Assembly (NCBI RefSeq): GCF_014899185.1
Contig: NZ_CP045201.1
Location: forward strand, 604,501-668,500
DNA length: 64,000 nt
Direction: 5' to 3'
Origin: Pseudooceanicola spongiae
Lineage (GTDB): Bacteria; Pseudomonadota; Alphaproteobacteria; Rhodobacterales; Rhodobacteraceae
Positions 47,108 to 56,357 of the stretch are shown piece after piece (the stretch's first letter is position 1; every line of letters begins with the position of its first letter). Position numbers and translations under genes: made by a program. A model generated the notes under the pieces. That model saw only the letters and a list, made by a program, of their open reading frames with translations, was not told where the DNA came from and made no database searches.

Positions 47108-47168
47108 GAGAAAAGCTAAAGCCGGCGCGCAACTTTTCTCAGCAGGGCGGTGCAAAGCTTTTCTCAGC
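47108..47168. promoter_or_regulatory. Triple CTTTTCTC operator cluster, MFS/isochorismatase promoters
   Basis: GAGAAAAG at 47108-47115, and its complement CTTTTCTC at 47133-47140 and 47158-47165; unit starts are exactly 25 bases apart. The last is part of GCTTTTCTCAGC (47157-47168). Related sequences occur upstream of the amidase at 54374-54404. It lies in the 211-base divergent region and is a candidate site for the LysR protein encoded at 49044. Confidence 0.6.
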
Positions 47169-47247
47169 CAGCGCCAGAGATTTCCGCATTCGGAGGCGGT
47201 GCCCGGGCGTCATAGCCTTTGCGCAACAACGACAGGAGAGGTGCGAC

Positions 47248-47934
47248 ATGGCGCGAGTTTGGGAAGAATTCCTCACGCAGGAGGACCGCGAGGTGGCGCG
47301 TCGGCGGAATTTGCGGGTGCCACACGGTCCGGGGCGGAAGACGGCGCTGCTGGTGATCGACATGCAGGTGACGGCGATTGGCGAGGACCGCCCGATTCAT
47401 GAGCAGTTGGAGCGCTATCCGGGGGCCTGTGGGCCGCATGCCTGGGCGGCGATTCCGGTTCAGCAGCGGCTGCTGGCGGCGGCGCGCGCAGCGGGCATGC
47501 CGGTGATCTATTCCAAACATGTGTTCCACCCGCATACCGGCTTGGCCAAATCCGCCGCAGGCGTATTCGCCGCGAGCGATCCACGGTCGGAAATTCAGGC
47601 CGAAGTGGCGATGCAGCCGGGCGATATCCTGTTGGAAAAGCAGACTCCAAGCTGCTTCACCTTCACCAACCTGCACATGATCCTATCCGAGCTGGGCGTG
47701 GACGGGCTGCTGACCGTCGGCAACTCGACCTCGGGCTGCGTGCGCGCCTCCTGTGTCGAGGGCGAAGCCATGGGCTACAAGATGATGGTGGTCGAGGAGG
47801 GCGTGTTTGACCGCATCCAGATGAGCCATGCCGCCGCGCTGTTCGACATGCAGTTCAAGATCTGTGACGTGATCGACGAGGCGGCGGCGATGGCGATCAT
47901 TGCCGGCCCCGATGCCGTGCAGAAATCTGCCTGA
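47248..47934 (+). CDS. Isochorismatase-fold cysteine amidohydrolase
   Basis: 228 residues with the family's Asp-Lys-Cys triad: D38 (LLVIDMQV), K131 (LLEKQTPSCF) and C164 (NSTSGCVRASCVEG). The GCVRASCVEGEAMGY stretch is closer to N-carbamoylsarcosine and maleamate amidohydrolases than to RutB as I recall them. It likely releases ammonia or carbamate from an acyclic amide formed after ring opening. The nitrilase-type gene starts 9 bases downstream, so the two probably act in sequence. It is divergent from the MFS transporter across the CTTTTCTC cluster. Confidence 0.85.
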   Translation: MARVWEEFLTQEDREVARRRNLRVPHGPGRKTALLVIDMQVTAIGEDRPIHEQLERYPGACGPHAWAAIPVQQRLLAAARAAGMPVIYSKHVFHPHTGLAKSAAGVFAASDPRSEIQAEVAMQPGDILLEKQTPSCFTFTNLHMILSELGVDGLLTVGNSTSGCVRASCVEGEAMGYKMMVVEEGVFDRIQMSHAAALFDMQFKICDVIDEAAAMAIIAGPDAVQKSA

Positions 47935-47943
47935 GGTGACGAG

Positions 47944-48849
47944 ATGAGCCCCAATCGAACGCCTCAGGATCGCTTCAATGTCGCAGCGCTGCAACTTGGC
48001 CCGGCCTCCGCCACGATTCCCGAGACGACGGAGCGTATTGTCGCTCTGCTGGCAGAGGCGGCGGCGCGGCAGGTGAAGATCGCGGTCTTGCCTGAACTGG
48101 CGCTGACGCCTTATTTCGCCACCGAAATCCGCCCGTCGGTCGAACCCTTTGCCTCGGTTGCGCTGAATGCGGCGGCGATGGCCCGGGTCTGCGCGGCGGC
48201 GAAAGAGCATGCCATGTCCGTGGTGCTTCCTCATGCCGAAGCGCATCCGGCTGGCGTCTACAATGCCATGGCCTTTATCGATGCACAGGGGCAGGCGCGC
48301 GGGCTGTTTCGCAAGGTGCATATCCCCGGCCAGACCACGCCGGACCCCGAAAAGGAGATCACGATTCTTGAGAAACACTATTTCCTCGAGGGTGATCTGG
48401 GGTTTCCGGTCTTCGATCTGGGGGCGGCGCAGGTTGGCGGAATGATCTGCTATGATCGTCGCTTTCCCGAAAGCTACCGCGCGCTGATGCAGGCCGGGGC
48501 CGAGCTGTTCGCCGTGTCCTACAACACGCCGGTGATGAACGGCGGCACGCTGGACAAGGCGCGCGCGGCGTCGCGGCTGGCGATCTGCGGCGGCGCTTTC
48601 GCCAATGCCACCTATACGATTGCGGCGGGCAAGGCGGGCGTGGAAAGCGGCGTGACTTATATCGGCGACAGTTTCATCTGCAGCCCCGAAGGCGAGGTGA
48701 TCGCCACGGCGGAGACCATGGGCGACGAGGTCGTCGTGGTCGAAGTCTCACTCTCGCATCAGGCGGCGTTGCGCGCGCGCTGGGATTTCGCTGCCAACCT
48801 GCGCCCGCAGGCCTATCAGGCACGTCCGGGCGGCGTTTCCCGCCGCTGA
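47944..48849 (+). CDS. Nitrilase-superfamily hydrolase, N-carbamoyl amino acid hydrolase-like
   Basis: 301 residues with the Glu-Lys-Cys triad: E51 (LPELALTPYF), K124 (FRKVHIPG) and C169 (GGMICYDRRFPESYR). The overall pattern fits N-carbamoyl-D-amino acid hydrolases or beta-ureidopropionases, which split a ureido group to ammonia, carbon dioxide and an amine. This would be a sensible step after ring cleavage of a cyclic ureide. It is co-directional with the isochorismatase gene, and followed by the LysR regulator. Confidence 0.82.
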   Translation: MSPNRTPQDRFNVAALQLGPASATIPETTERIVALLAEAAARQVKIAVLPELALTPYFATEIRPSVEPFASVALNAAAMARVCAAAKEHAMSVVLPHAEAHPAGVYNAMAFIDAQGQARGLFRKVHIPGQTTPDPEKEITILEKHYFLEGDLGFPVFDLGAAQVGGMICYDRRFPESYRALMQAGAELFAVSYNTPVMNGGTLDKARAASRLAICGGAFANATYTIAAGKAGVESGVTYIGDSFICSPEGEVIATAETMGDEVVVVEVSLSHQAALRARWDFAANLRPQAYQARPGGVSRR

Positions 48850-49043
48850 GGTCATGGGCGCGCGATATGCGGGCCCATGGCTATTTAGGCACTTGTCCGG
48901 ACGTATGCTCATTTTATCGCCGTTCGTTGTCAGTCTCGCAGGCAGCTGTTGCAGGCCGCTTGCGGCGTCACGGCCCGCTGTGGTTCGCTAAGCTCAGGGT
49001 GGGGATCCGCCCGGTTTCGGGCTTTGTGCAACAGGTGAGAAAC

Positions 49044-49967
49044 ATGCGAAAACGAGCGCCCCTGAATGCCATTCGTGCCTTTGAGGCAACGGCGCGCCAC
49101 GGCTCTGTCGTCAAGGCTGCGGACGAGCTTTGCGTCACCCCGACGGCCGTCAGCCATCAGATCCGCATGTTGGAGGAGTTCCTGCAGGTGCAGTTGTTCC
49201 TGCGCAAGAACAGCCGGATCGAGTTGACGCAGGACGCCCGCGCCAATGTCGCCCGGATCACGCAGGCGCTGGATCTGATCAACGACGCGGTGATGTCGCT
49301 GACCCAGCTTGAGGAGGACGTGCGGCGCCGTCTGACCGTCTCGGCCTCGACCTCTGTCGCCTCGCTCTGGCTGATGCCGCGGCTGGGCGAGTTCATGGTG
49401 ATCGAGCCTGATGTGGATCTGAATGTACGTACCTTCATCTCGCGCCGGGAGGCTGAGGAGCAGGAGAGCGATTTTCGCATCCTGAACTGGCAGAGCGCGC
49501 TGGATTGTCAGGTCGAGCCGCTGCTGGAAGAAGAGATCGTGCCGGTCTGCGCGCCGGAGTTGGCCGCGCGCTTTGGCAATGATCCGAAAGAGATACTGGC
49601 CCATGCGCCTCTGGTGCATGTCGACCGCAATCAGGACGGGCTGGAGGGGACATATCCCGACTGGACCCGATACCTCGCGGAATATGGCGTGTCGCGGGGC
49701 GATATCTCCCATGGATCGCGTTTCAATCAGGCTTCGACGGGTATTGATGCCGCGCGTGCCGGGGCCGGGGTGATCCTGGGGCGGTCGCTGCTGACGGGAC
49801 AGGCGATTGCGCGTGGCGATCTGGTCAAGGTGGCGGAAAGCTATCCGATCCGCAGCGCCTATTACCTGCTGTCGCCGTGGAAGCCCGACAGCCGCGAGAC
49901 GATGCAGCGGTTCAAGGACTGGATCCTTGGCAAAGTGCGCCAGAACACGCTGGTGCATGCGGCCTGA
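49044..49967 (+). CDS. LysR family transcriptional regulator (GcvA-like)
   Basis: 307 residues from the ATG at 49044 with AGGTGA upstream; the frame is open for 59 further codons upstream, but the LysR domain begins right here. The helix-turn-helix is NAIRAFEATARHGSVVKAADELCVTPTAVSHQIRMLE (about residues 7-43), followed by an effector-binding domain (about 90-295). It probably controls the surrounding catabolic genes through the CTGAGRAAAG-type sites at 47.1 and 54.4 kb. A bidirectional terminator follows. Confidence 0.9.
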   Translation: MRKRAPLNAIRAFEATARHGSVVKAADELCVTPTAVSHQIRMLEEFLQVQLFLRKNSRIELTQDARANVARITQALDLINDAVMSLTQLEEDVRRRLTVSASTSVASLWLMPRLGEFMVIEPDVDLNVRTFISRREAEEQESDFRILNWQSALDCQVEPLLEEEIVPVCAPELAARFGNDPKEILAHAPLVHVDRNQDGLEGTYPDWTRYLAEYGVSRGDISHGSRFNQASTGIDAARAGAGVILGRSLLTGQAIARGDLVKVAESYPIRSAYYLLSPWKPDSRETMQRFKDWILGKVRQNTLVHAA

Positions 49968-50006
49968 CGGCCTGTTTGCAAATTTCCCAGCAGAGTTTGC
50001 ATATCC

Positions 50007-50037
50007 GACAGGCCGCCCATGACACGGGCGGCCTGTC
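50007..50037. terminator. Terminator between LysR gene and ABC transporter operon
   Basis: Perfect 12-bp stem with arms GACAGGCCGCCC (50007-50018) and GGGCGGCCTGTC (50026-50037) around ATGACAC, placed between convergent genes. The following T-tract is short (GCATTTC). Confidence 0.8.
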
Positions 50038-50058
50038 GCATTTCAGTGCGGCGCAGGC

Positions 50059-51123
50059 TCAAGTTGGTGCAAGGATATGTTCGTCGCTCGCCTGCCAGCT
50101 CATCATCGCGGTGTCGCCGATCTGGGGGTTTTGCGCGAAATAGTCAGTGTCGCTTTGCAAAACCGTCATCTCGTCCCCGAGTGGGGTTTGCAAAGTGATG
50201 CGGACGATATTGCCCTGATATTCGATCATCGCGATCTGGCCCTCGACGCTGCGCAGACCCGTCGCGTGACCGAGCCTGCAGCGATCCGTGCGCACAGAGA
50301 CCTCGCGGCCATTGCTGTTGAGCACGTTTTGCCCGCCAAGGAAGCGCGCGACAAAGGCGTTCGTCGGCGTCTCGAACACCTCGCGCACCGGGGCGGCCTG
50401 CATGATTTTGGCATCATTCATCACGACGATCATGTCCGACAGGGCCAGAGCCTCGTCCTGCGAATGGGTGACGTGGATGAAGGAGATGCCGAGCTCTTTC
50501 TGGATACGCTTCAACTCTGAGCGCATCTTGACCCGCAGGAACGGGTCCAGCGCCGACAGCGGCTCATCCAGCAGCAGCACCTTGGGCCGGGTGATCAGCG
50601 AGCGCGCCAGCGCGACGCGTTGCTGTTGGCCGCCCGACAGCTGATTGGGCAGGCGGTCGGCGAGGTGGTCCATCTGCACCAGCTCAAGATATTGGCGGGC
50701 CTGCGCGCGGCGCTCCCTGGTGGCGACGCCGCGCACCTTCAGCGAAAAGGCGACGTTGTCGAGGCAGGACAGATGCGGAAACAATGCGTAGTCCTGAAAC
50801 ATCATCGAGGTGCCGCGATCGACCGGCAGCTTATGGGTGACCTCTTCGCCATGGATCAGGATGGCGCCTTCGCTGACGTCCTCATGCCCGGCGAGCATGC
50901 GCAGGGTGGTGGACTTGCCGCAGCCAGACGGGCCAAGCAGACAGCAGTAACTGCCACGCGGAATGCGCAGGGAGATATCTGCGACCGCCGCAGGCCCGGT
51001 GCCGTAGCGTTTGGTCACGGCAACCAGCTCGGCATCGAAACGGTGGCCCTGCGTGGCCTGCTTGAGGTGGCTTTTGCCGGACGCGGCGGGGGCGGTTTGC
51101 GGTTTCAGCTGGATCAGGCTCAT
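50059..51123 (-). CDS. Polyamine/iron-type ABC transporter ATPase (PotA-like)
   Basis: 354 residues from the ATG at 51123, which overlaps the permease stop by 4 bases. Walker A is LGPSGCGKSTTLRML (about residue 63), the signature NQLSGGQQQRVALARSL, and Walker B VLLLDEPLSALDP. A C-terminal TOBE-type domain (about 270-354) follows. The extended N-terminus (about 30 residues before the first strand) is a little longer than usual. It is the last gene of the binding protein-permease-permease-ATPase operon. Confidence 0.92.
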   Translation of the reverse strand: MSLIQLKPQTAPAASGKSHLKQATQGHRFDAELVAVTKRYGTGPAAVADISLRIPRGSYCCLLGPSGCGKSTTLRMLAGHEDVSEGAILIHGEEVTHKLPVDRGTSMMFQDYALFPHLSCLDNVAFSLKVRGVATRERRAQARQYLELVQMDHLADRLPNQLSGGQQQRVALARSLITRPKVLLLDEPLSALDPFLRVKMRSELKRIQKELGISFIHVTHSQDEALALSDMIVVMNDAKIMQAAPVREVFETPTNAFVARFLGGQNVLNSNGREVSVRTDRCRLGHATGLRSVEGQIAMIEYQGNIVRITLQTPLGDEMTVLQSDTDYFAQNPQIGDTAMMSWQASDEHILAPT

Positions 51124-51962
51124 TGGGCGGTCCTTGAAGAGCGGCGCTTGGCCAGTCGCGTCATGACGAGCAGCGACGCGATGACCAGCGAGAAGGAGAC
51201 GAAGGTGGTGATGGTGCCGACGGCAAAGATCACGGGAGAGGTGGCGGCGGTCAGCAGGCCGGTGATCTCCATCGGCATGGTGTTGCCGGTGCCGACGTTC
51301 AGCTGGGTCCGCGCGATTTCCTCGTAAGATGAGGTCAGCGAGGCCATGGTGATGGCAATGATGCCGGGCAGGATGATCGGCACGATCACCATCCAGAACC
51401 GCTGGCGGGCATTGGCCCCAAGATCGGTCGCGGCTTCCTCGTAGGCGGGGTTGAAGCGGCCCAGCACGATGAACATGATCAGCATGCCGAAGGGCAGGGT
51501 CCATGTCAGCTGCGCGCCGATGCCGGAGGTGAACCAGTTCACCCGCCAGCCGAGCAGGTTGAAGGTCAGCGCGATGCCGAAGCCGACGAAGATGCCCGGC
51601 AGCACCATCGAGGCGATGGCGGAATAGAACACGAGGTTGGCACCGGGAAACTTGCGTCGGTAGGCCATGCCCGCCGCGACCGAGATGATCATGCTCAGCA
51701 CGGCCACGATCACCGCCATGCGGATCGAGCGGCGGAAGGCGGCGGGAATGTCGCCGACGCCTTGCCCGCCGGTGCCCTGAAACAGCACCTCGAACCAATG
51801 CGTCGACCAGCCGACCATGGGAAAGGACATGCCCCCCTGTGGCCCCTGAAACGACAGCACATAGACGCAAGCCATTGGGGCATATAGAAAGATCGCATAG
51901 CCCCCAAGCAGCGTGGCGAGGACGTAGAAGCTGAGCGGGCGTTTGCGTTTGCGGGTGGCCAT
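51120..51962 (-). CDS. ABC transporter permease (PotC-like)
   Basis: 280-residue membrane protein with six predicted helices and the EAA coupling motif YEEAATDLGANARQRFWMVIVP (about residues 185-205). The N-terminus (MATRKRKRPLSF) is basic, as expected for an in-side loop. It lies 13 bases after the first permease gene and overlaps the ATPase gene by 4 bases. Confidence 0.9.
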   Translation of the reverse strand: MATRKRKRPLSFYVLATLLGGYAIFLYAPMACVYVLSFQGPQGGMSFPMVGWSTHWFEVLFQGTGGQGVGDIPAAFRRSIRMAVIVAVLSMIISVAAGMAYRRKFPGANLVFYSAIASMVLPGIFVGFGIALTFNLLGWRVNWFTSGIGAQLTWTLPFGMLIMFIVLGRFNPAYEEAATDLGANARQRFWMVIVPIILPGIIAITMASLTSSYEEIARTQLNVGTGNTMPMEITGLLTAATSPVIFAVGTITTFVSFSLVIASLLVMTRLAKRRSSRTAQ

Positions 51963-51975
51963 GGCGGGAACCTTC

Positions 51976-52836
51976 CTATTTCGTCAGTTCTTTGCGGATG
52001 TCGGCAAAGCGCAGCAGGATCGCCACAAGGCCCAGCACGATGGCCAGCATCAGCACGGACTTCGCGGCGGCGGGGGGGTACTGAAAGGCGTTCAGCTCGG
52101 TCACGATAGCCATGGTGGCCGTGTTGACCTGACCGCCGGACATCGTCTTGACGATGAAAAAATCACCCATGACGGCGGTGACGACAAAGATCGTGCCGAT
52201 GGCGATGCCGGGACGGGCGAGGGGCAGAATGATCTCGCGGATGATCTGGAACTCGGACGCTCCGGCGTCCTGCGCGGCCTGAATGATCGAGCGGGGCACT
52301 TTCATCATCGAATTCGAGATGGTGATCACCATCGGCATGGTCAGCAGGTGGATATAGGCGATCAGAATGGCGAATTCGGAATACATCAGCCAGCTGACAG
52401 GCTCGGTCACGATGCCGAGGCCGAGCAGCGCCTGATTGACCAGCCCCTCGCGCCCCAGCAGGGGCACCCAAGCGACGGCGCGGATCGGGCCGGAGGTCCA
52501 GAATGGAATGGCGATGGCCGCCAGCAGCATCAGGCGCACCTGCATGGAGCGGACATGGAACACCAGAAAATACGCGATTGAAAAGCCCAGGGTGAAGGTG
52601 ACTACCCAGACGATCGCGACGAATTTGAACGTCGTCTCGTAGAGGTTCAGCGTCAGCTGTGACGTGAACACATCCTTCCAGGAGCCGAGGTAGATCTCGG
52701 GGAAGACTTGGGCGAAATCGTAGTCGAGGAAGCTGACGACAAAGATGATCACCAGCGGCACCAGCACCATCGCCGCAAAGATGATGCCCATCGGCGCGAT
52801 CTGAAGCAGCGAAACGGCTTTGGGAGAGAGCTTCAT
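51976..52836 (-). CDS. ABC transporter permease (PotB-like)
   Basis: 286-residue membrane protein with six helices. The coupling motif is IIQAAQDAGASEFQIIREIILPLA (about residues 190-212), and the N-terminal half has the PFWTSGPIRAVAWVPLLGREGLVN block common in spermidine/putrescine-type permeases. It is 62 bases downstream of the binding-protein gene and co-directional with it. Confidence 0.9.
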   Translation of the reverse strand: MKLSPKAVSLLQIAPMGIIFAAMVLVPLVIIFVVSFLDYDFAQVFPEIYLGSWKDVFTSQLTLNLYETTFKFVAIVWVVTFTLGFSIAYFLVFHVRSMQVRLMLLAAIAIPFWTSGPIRAVAWVPLLGREGLVNQALLGLGIVTEPVSWLMYSEFAILIAYIHLLTMPMVITISNSMMKVPRSIIQAAQDAGASEFQIIREIILPLARPGIAIGTIFVVTAVMGDFFIVKTMSGGQVNTATMAIVTELNAFQYPPAAAKSVLMLAIVLGLVAILLRFADIRKELTK

Positions 52837-52898
52837 GAAAGGCCTCCTTTATGAGCGACAGGGGGCCGTGGCGCAGGCGCGCCACGGCCAGTCGGGGA

Positions 52899-54188
52899 TC
52901 AGGCGGCGATGAAATCCTGCCAGCGACGCACCAGATAGCGGTCCTCGTCCATCAGCGAATTCCAGATGCCGATATTGCCCATCCGGTCCCAGAGGGCGCC
53001 GCCATCGCGCACGGCGCCAGCTGTCTCCATCACCTTGCCGAAGGGGTTGAGGATGTCGGCGGTGGCGGGCTTGCCCTCGTACCAGTAGCCGTATTCGTTC
53101 TCGCTCATCAGCGGCTTCACGTTGTCGGGGACCGAGTTGTAGAAGCCCTGACGTGAGATGAAGGCGCCGACCCAGCCGGAGTTGTACCAGTTCATGTACT
53201 CGATGGCGCAGTCGCGCTGCAGACCGGTCAGATGGCCCATGCCCATCATCATGATGTACCAGCCGCGATAGCCTTCCTTCATGCCGTTGTACTTGCACTC
53301 GATTCCGCGGGTGCGGACCTCGGTCACGGCGGGGGCCCACATCGATTCAAGCACCACTTCGCCGGAGGCCATCAGCTGTACCGACTGCTCGAATGTGGTC
53401 CAGAAGCTGCGGAAATGGCCGTCCTTCTTGTAGGCGATCAGCTTGTCTATGGTGGCGTCGATCTCGGCCTTGGTCATATTGCCCTTGTCGACGTAGGTGA
53501 CTTCGCCCATGGCCTCCAGCGCCATGGCGGCGTCGGGCACGCCGATCGCCACGCCGTCCTGCAGCGCCACCTTGCCGGTGAACTCCGAGCTGAGCAGATC
53601 GGCCCAGCTGGTGATCGGACGGTCGATCAGATCGGGGCGGATGCCGATGGTGTCGGCGTTGTAATAAAGCGGCACACCGACCAGCCATTCCGTTGGGGTC
53701 AGCGAGTATTCATCTGCCTTTTCAGAGGTATAGTACTGCGCCTTGATCGGCGCATAGCCCTGCATCGAATAGGCCTCGCCGCTGGGATAGGTGCCGGCGG
53801 TGAACAGCGGCACGGTCTTGTCCCACCATTTGTAGTCCTTGACCGCCAGCGGCATCAGGATGTCACGCCCGAGGAAATATTTCATCGAGGTATTGGGCAG
53901 ATCGACCACATCCAGCGTATCGGCCTGCGTCAGCATGCGGTTGGTCTGGGTGGTCTGGTCGAGGGTCTGCATCTCGACCGTGAAGCCCAGATCCTTGTTG
54001 GCCTGTTCGGCGATATTGGGGATCGTCGAATAGCTTTGCCCGGCATGGACGATCTTGATGTCCTTGATGTTCTGCGCCCAGAGCATCGGTGCCGGGAACA
54101 GGCTGGCGACGCCTGCGGCGGCACCGGTTTTCAGCAAGCTGCGGCGCGACAGGCCGGTCTTTTCGGCTTTCGGTGTCTTGGGTGTCAT
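52899..54188 (-). CDS. Extracellular solute-binding protein (PotD/AfuA-like), Tat-exported
   Basis: 429 residues from the ATG at 54188, with GGAGG immediately upstream; the longer open frame is rejected. The N-terminus has a twin-arginine signal (SRRSLLKTGAAAG, ending MLWAQ), so the protein is probably exported folded. The fold is a type II binding protein of the COG0687 type. Aromatic residues abound in the mature protein (YKWWD, WWAP-like and YRGWYIMMMGMG stretches), as in pockets for cationic or ring-shaped ligands. It heads the ABC operon and is divergent from the amidase, sharing the CTGAGGAAAG-type region. Confidence 0.9.
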   Translation of the reverse strand: MTPKTPKAEKTGLSRRSLLKTGAAAGVASLFPAPMLWAQNIKDIKIVHAGQSYSTIPNIAEQANKDLGFTVEMQTLDQTTQTNRMLTQADTLDVVDLPNTSMKYFLGRDILMPLAVKDYKWWDKTVPLFTAGTYPSGEAYSMQGYAPIKAQYYTSEKADEYSLTPTEWLVGVPLYYNADTIGIRPDLIDRPITSWADLLSSEFTGKVALQDGVAIGVPDAAMALEAMGEVTYVDKGNMTKAEIDATIDKLIAYKKDGHFRSFWTTFEQSVQLMASGEVVLESMWAPAVTEVRTRGIECKYNGMKEGYRGWYIMMMGMGHLTGLQRDCAIEYMNWYNSGWVGAFISRQGFYNSVPDNVKPLMSENEYGYWYEGKPATADILNPFGKVMETAGAVRDGGALWDRMGNIGIWNSLMDEDRYLVRRWQDFIAA

Positions 54189-54373
54189 ACATCCCTCCTG
54201 CGGACGTGAGTGGCGCACGGCCCATTTTTGTGACGCCACCCCGGGTTGCCTTTGCGGCGGGCCGGGGGGCGGCTGGGTCCTTGATGCGCGTCGGTTCTGT
54301 TGGTCTTGTGGTCTGGGCTGCGTCGGGCCGCCCCTTCTCAAAGCTTCGCGGAGGCAGGCGGGATCGGGCAATT

Positions 54374-54404
54374 GAGGAAAACTCACGCGTGCGCTGAGGA
54401 AAGC
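54374..54404. promoter_or_regulatory. GAGGAAA operator pair, ABC/amidase promoters
   Basis: TGAGGAAAACTCA around 54373-54385 (itself a TGAG/CTCA dyad) and GCTGAGGAAAGC at 54393-54404. The GAGGAAA cores are 22 bases apart, about two helical turns. The second differs at one base from the complement of GCTTTTCTCAGC at 47157. This suggests common control of both promoters. Confidence 0.55.
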
Positions 54405-54466
54405 TGCGGTGCAGCGAAACGCGGATGCTGTTTAGGTGGTCCCGACCCGTTATGCAGAGGCACGCG

Positions 54467-55771
54467 ATGAACTTCGAACACCAGATTGACCGTCCAAACC
54501 CGCAGTCCATGACGGCCTGCGCCCTTGTGGCCGAGGTCGCCTCGGGGCGCATCAGCGCGCTGGACGTGGCCGAAGCCACCATCGCCGCCATCGCCGAGAG
54601 CGAGCCCGATGTGCAGGCCTTTGCCTATTTCGACGCCGATCTGCTGCGCGCCCAGGCCGTGGCTGTCGATGCGGGCGAGAGCCTTGGTAAGCTGGCGGGC
54701 GTGACCGTGGGCGTCAAGGATGTGATTGCCACGTTCGATATGCCGACTAGCCATAATACGAAGCGTTATGAGGGGGTTATGACGGGCGTGGATGCCGCTT
54801 GCGTCGATACCCTGCGCGCCGCCGGGGCGCTGATCGTGGGCAAGACGGTGACCACGGAATTCGCCGCCGGGCAGCGCGGTGGCAAGACGCGCAATCCGCA
54901 TGACCTGACGCGCACGCCGGGGGGGTCCTCCTCTGGCTCGGCAGCGGCGGTGGCGGCGGGGATGTGCGCGGTGGCGCTCGGCACGCAGACCGGGGGCTCG
55001 ACCATCCGCCCGGCGTCGTTCAACGGCATCTTCGGCTGGAAGCCGACCTGGAACGCCATCTCGCGCGAGGGGCTGAAAGTTTATTCGCTGACCTGCGACA
55101 CGCTGGGTCTATATGCCCGCGAGATAGGCGATCTGCAGCTTCTTGCGGATGTATTCGACCTCGACCCGAGCCCTGAGCCGCAGAGCCTTGAGGGATTGCG
55201 CATCGCGCTGTGCCGCACGCCGGTCTGGGAGGCGACAGAGCCCTCGATGCGCGATGCCATGGCGCGGGGCGCGACCTATCTGCGCGGGCAGGGCGCGCAG
55301 GTGGTCGAGCTGGAATTGCCCTCTATCTTCAATGACCTGCATGCGGCCCATACGATCATTCTGGCGCGCGAGGGACGCAGCGCCTTCCTGAACGAAGTCC
55401 GCCGCTGCCCCGAGCTGCACGACCAGTTTCACGACATGGTTGGCAATGCCCGCCAGATCACCCCGGATCAGGCCCGCTGGGCCTATGCCCATGCCGACAG
55501 CTGTCGCGCGGCCTTTGACGAAATTGCCCAAGGCTTTGATGCGGTTATGACCCCCTCCGCCTGTGGTGAGGCGCCCGTCGGGCTGGCCTTTACCGGCGAT
55601 GCGACGATGAATTCACTCTGGACGCTGCTGCAGGTGCCTGTCGTCTCGGCGCCCGGTCTGACGGGGCCGAACGGGATGCCGCTGGGTCTGTCCTTCGTCA
55701 CGCGGCGCTATGCGGATCGCACCGCTCTGGTGATCGCAGGGCTGGCGGCACAGGCGATTCTGGAGGGGTGA
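54467..55771 (+). CDS. Amidase (amidase signature family)
   Basis: 434 residues from the ATG at 54467 (AGAGG upstream); in-frame ATGs at 54425 and 54452 are possible but have poorer sites. The Ser-cisSer-Lys triad is visible: the lysine in VTVGVKDVIAT (about residue 84), the glycine/serine-rich PGGSSSGSAAAVAAG (about 150-165) and GTQTGGSTIRPASFNG. Family members cleave amides such as allophanate, oxamate or aryl amides; the substrate is not predictable here. It is followed by the flavin reductase gene 91 bases on, and is divergent from the transporter operon. Confidence 0.9.
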   Translation: MNFEHQIDRPNPQSMTACALVAEVASGRISALDVAEATIAAIAESEPDVQAFAYFDADLLRAQAVAVDAGESLGKLAGVTVGVKDVIATFDMPTSHNTKRYEGVMTGVDAACVDTLRAAGALIVGKTVTTEFAAGQRGGKTRNPHDLTRTPGGSSSGSAAAVAAGMCAVALGTQTGGSTIRPASFNGIFGWKPTWNAISREGLKVYSLTCDTLGLYAREIGDLQLLADVFDLDPSPEPQSLEGLRIALCRTPVWEATEPSMRDAMARGATYLRGQGAQVVELELPSIFNDLHAAHTIILAREGRSAFLNEVRRCPELHDQFHDMVGNARQITPDQARWAYAHADSCRAAFDEIAQGFDAVMTPSACGEAPVGLAFTGDATMNSLWTLLQVPVVSAPGLTGPNGMPLGLSFVTRRYADRTALVIAGLAAQAILEG

Positions 55772-55862
55772 GGAATGCTCAGCCCCTGCCAAATGAAACG
55801 TCATTCGTCCGGGCGCGGTGCTCAGCTTAGGCTTTGGGAAAACAGGGAAAAAGGAAGATGTC

Positions 55863-56354
55863 ATGCGCCATAGCCATGTCACTCAGGCGGCTTTTCGCGA
55901 TGGGATGGCCAGCCTCGCAGGGGCGGTCAATATCGTCACCACGGATGGCGAGGCGGGGCGGTCGGGCTTCACCGCGTCCGCCGTCTGCTCGGTCACCGAC
56001 AGCCCGCCGACCTTGCTGGTCTGCCTGAACCGATCCTCCTCGGCGGCCCCGGCGTTTCTGGCGCATGAGGCGCTCTGCGTGAATACGGTGGGGCCTCTGC
56101 ATCAGGATCTGGCGATGCTGTTCGGCGGCAAGACCCCGATGGAGGAGCGCTTTGCAAAAGCCACCTGGGGGCGCGCGGTGACGGGCGCACCGGTGCTGGA
56201 ACAGGCCGTCGTCAGCTTTGACTGCATGATCACCCACCGCCACGCAGTTGGCACCCATGAGGTGCTGTTTTGCGAGGTGGTGGGCATCGTGCAGCAGGCG
56301 GGCGCTGCGGCATCAGCCTATTTCGGGCGGCGATTTCATGAGCTTAGGGTTTGA
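55863..56354 (+). CDS. Flavin reductase family protein (RutF-like)
   Basis: 163 residues from the ATG at 55863, with AAGGA 8 bases upstream. The FMN-binding split-barrel pattern is clear: AFRDGMASLAGAVNIVTTDG, GFTASAVCSVTDSPPTLLVCLN, FCVNTVG-like and ending YFGRRFHELRV. RutF and its relatives use NADH to supply reduced FMN to a partner monooxygenase; the two RutA-like enzymes at 43-45.5 kb are the obvious partners although they lie 10 kb away. It is coupled to the RibB-like gene with a 3-base gap. Confidence 0.9.
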   Translation: MRHSHVTQAAFRDGMASLAGAVNIVTTDGEAGRSGFTASAVCSVTDSPPTLLVCLNRSSSAAPAFLAHEALCVNTVGPLHQDLAMLFGGKTPMEERFAKATWGRAVTGAPVLEQAVVSFDCMITHRHAVGTHEVLFCEVVGIVQQAGAAASAYFGRRFHELRV

Positions 56355-56357
56355 CAG

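Noticed and set aside
51124..51870. Upstream extension of the PotA-like ATPase to 51870
   Set aside because: The extension runs out of frame through the permease gene and gives Arg/His-rich nonsense; the ATG at 51123 has the expected 4-base overlap with the permease stop.
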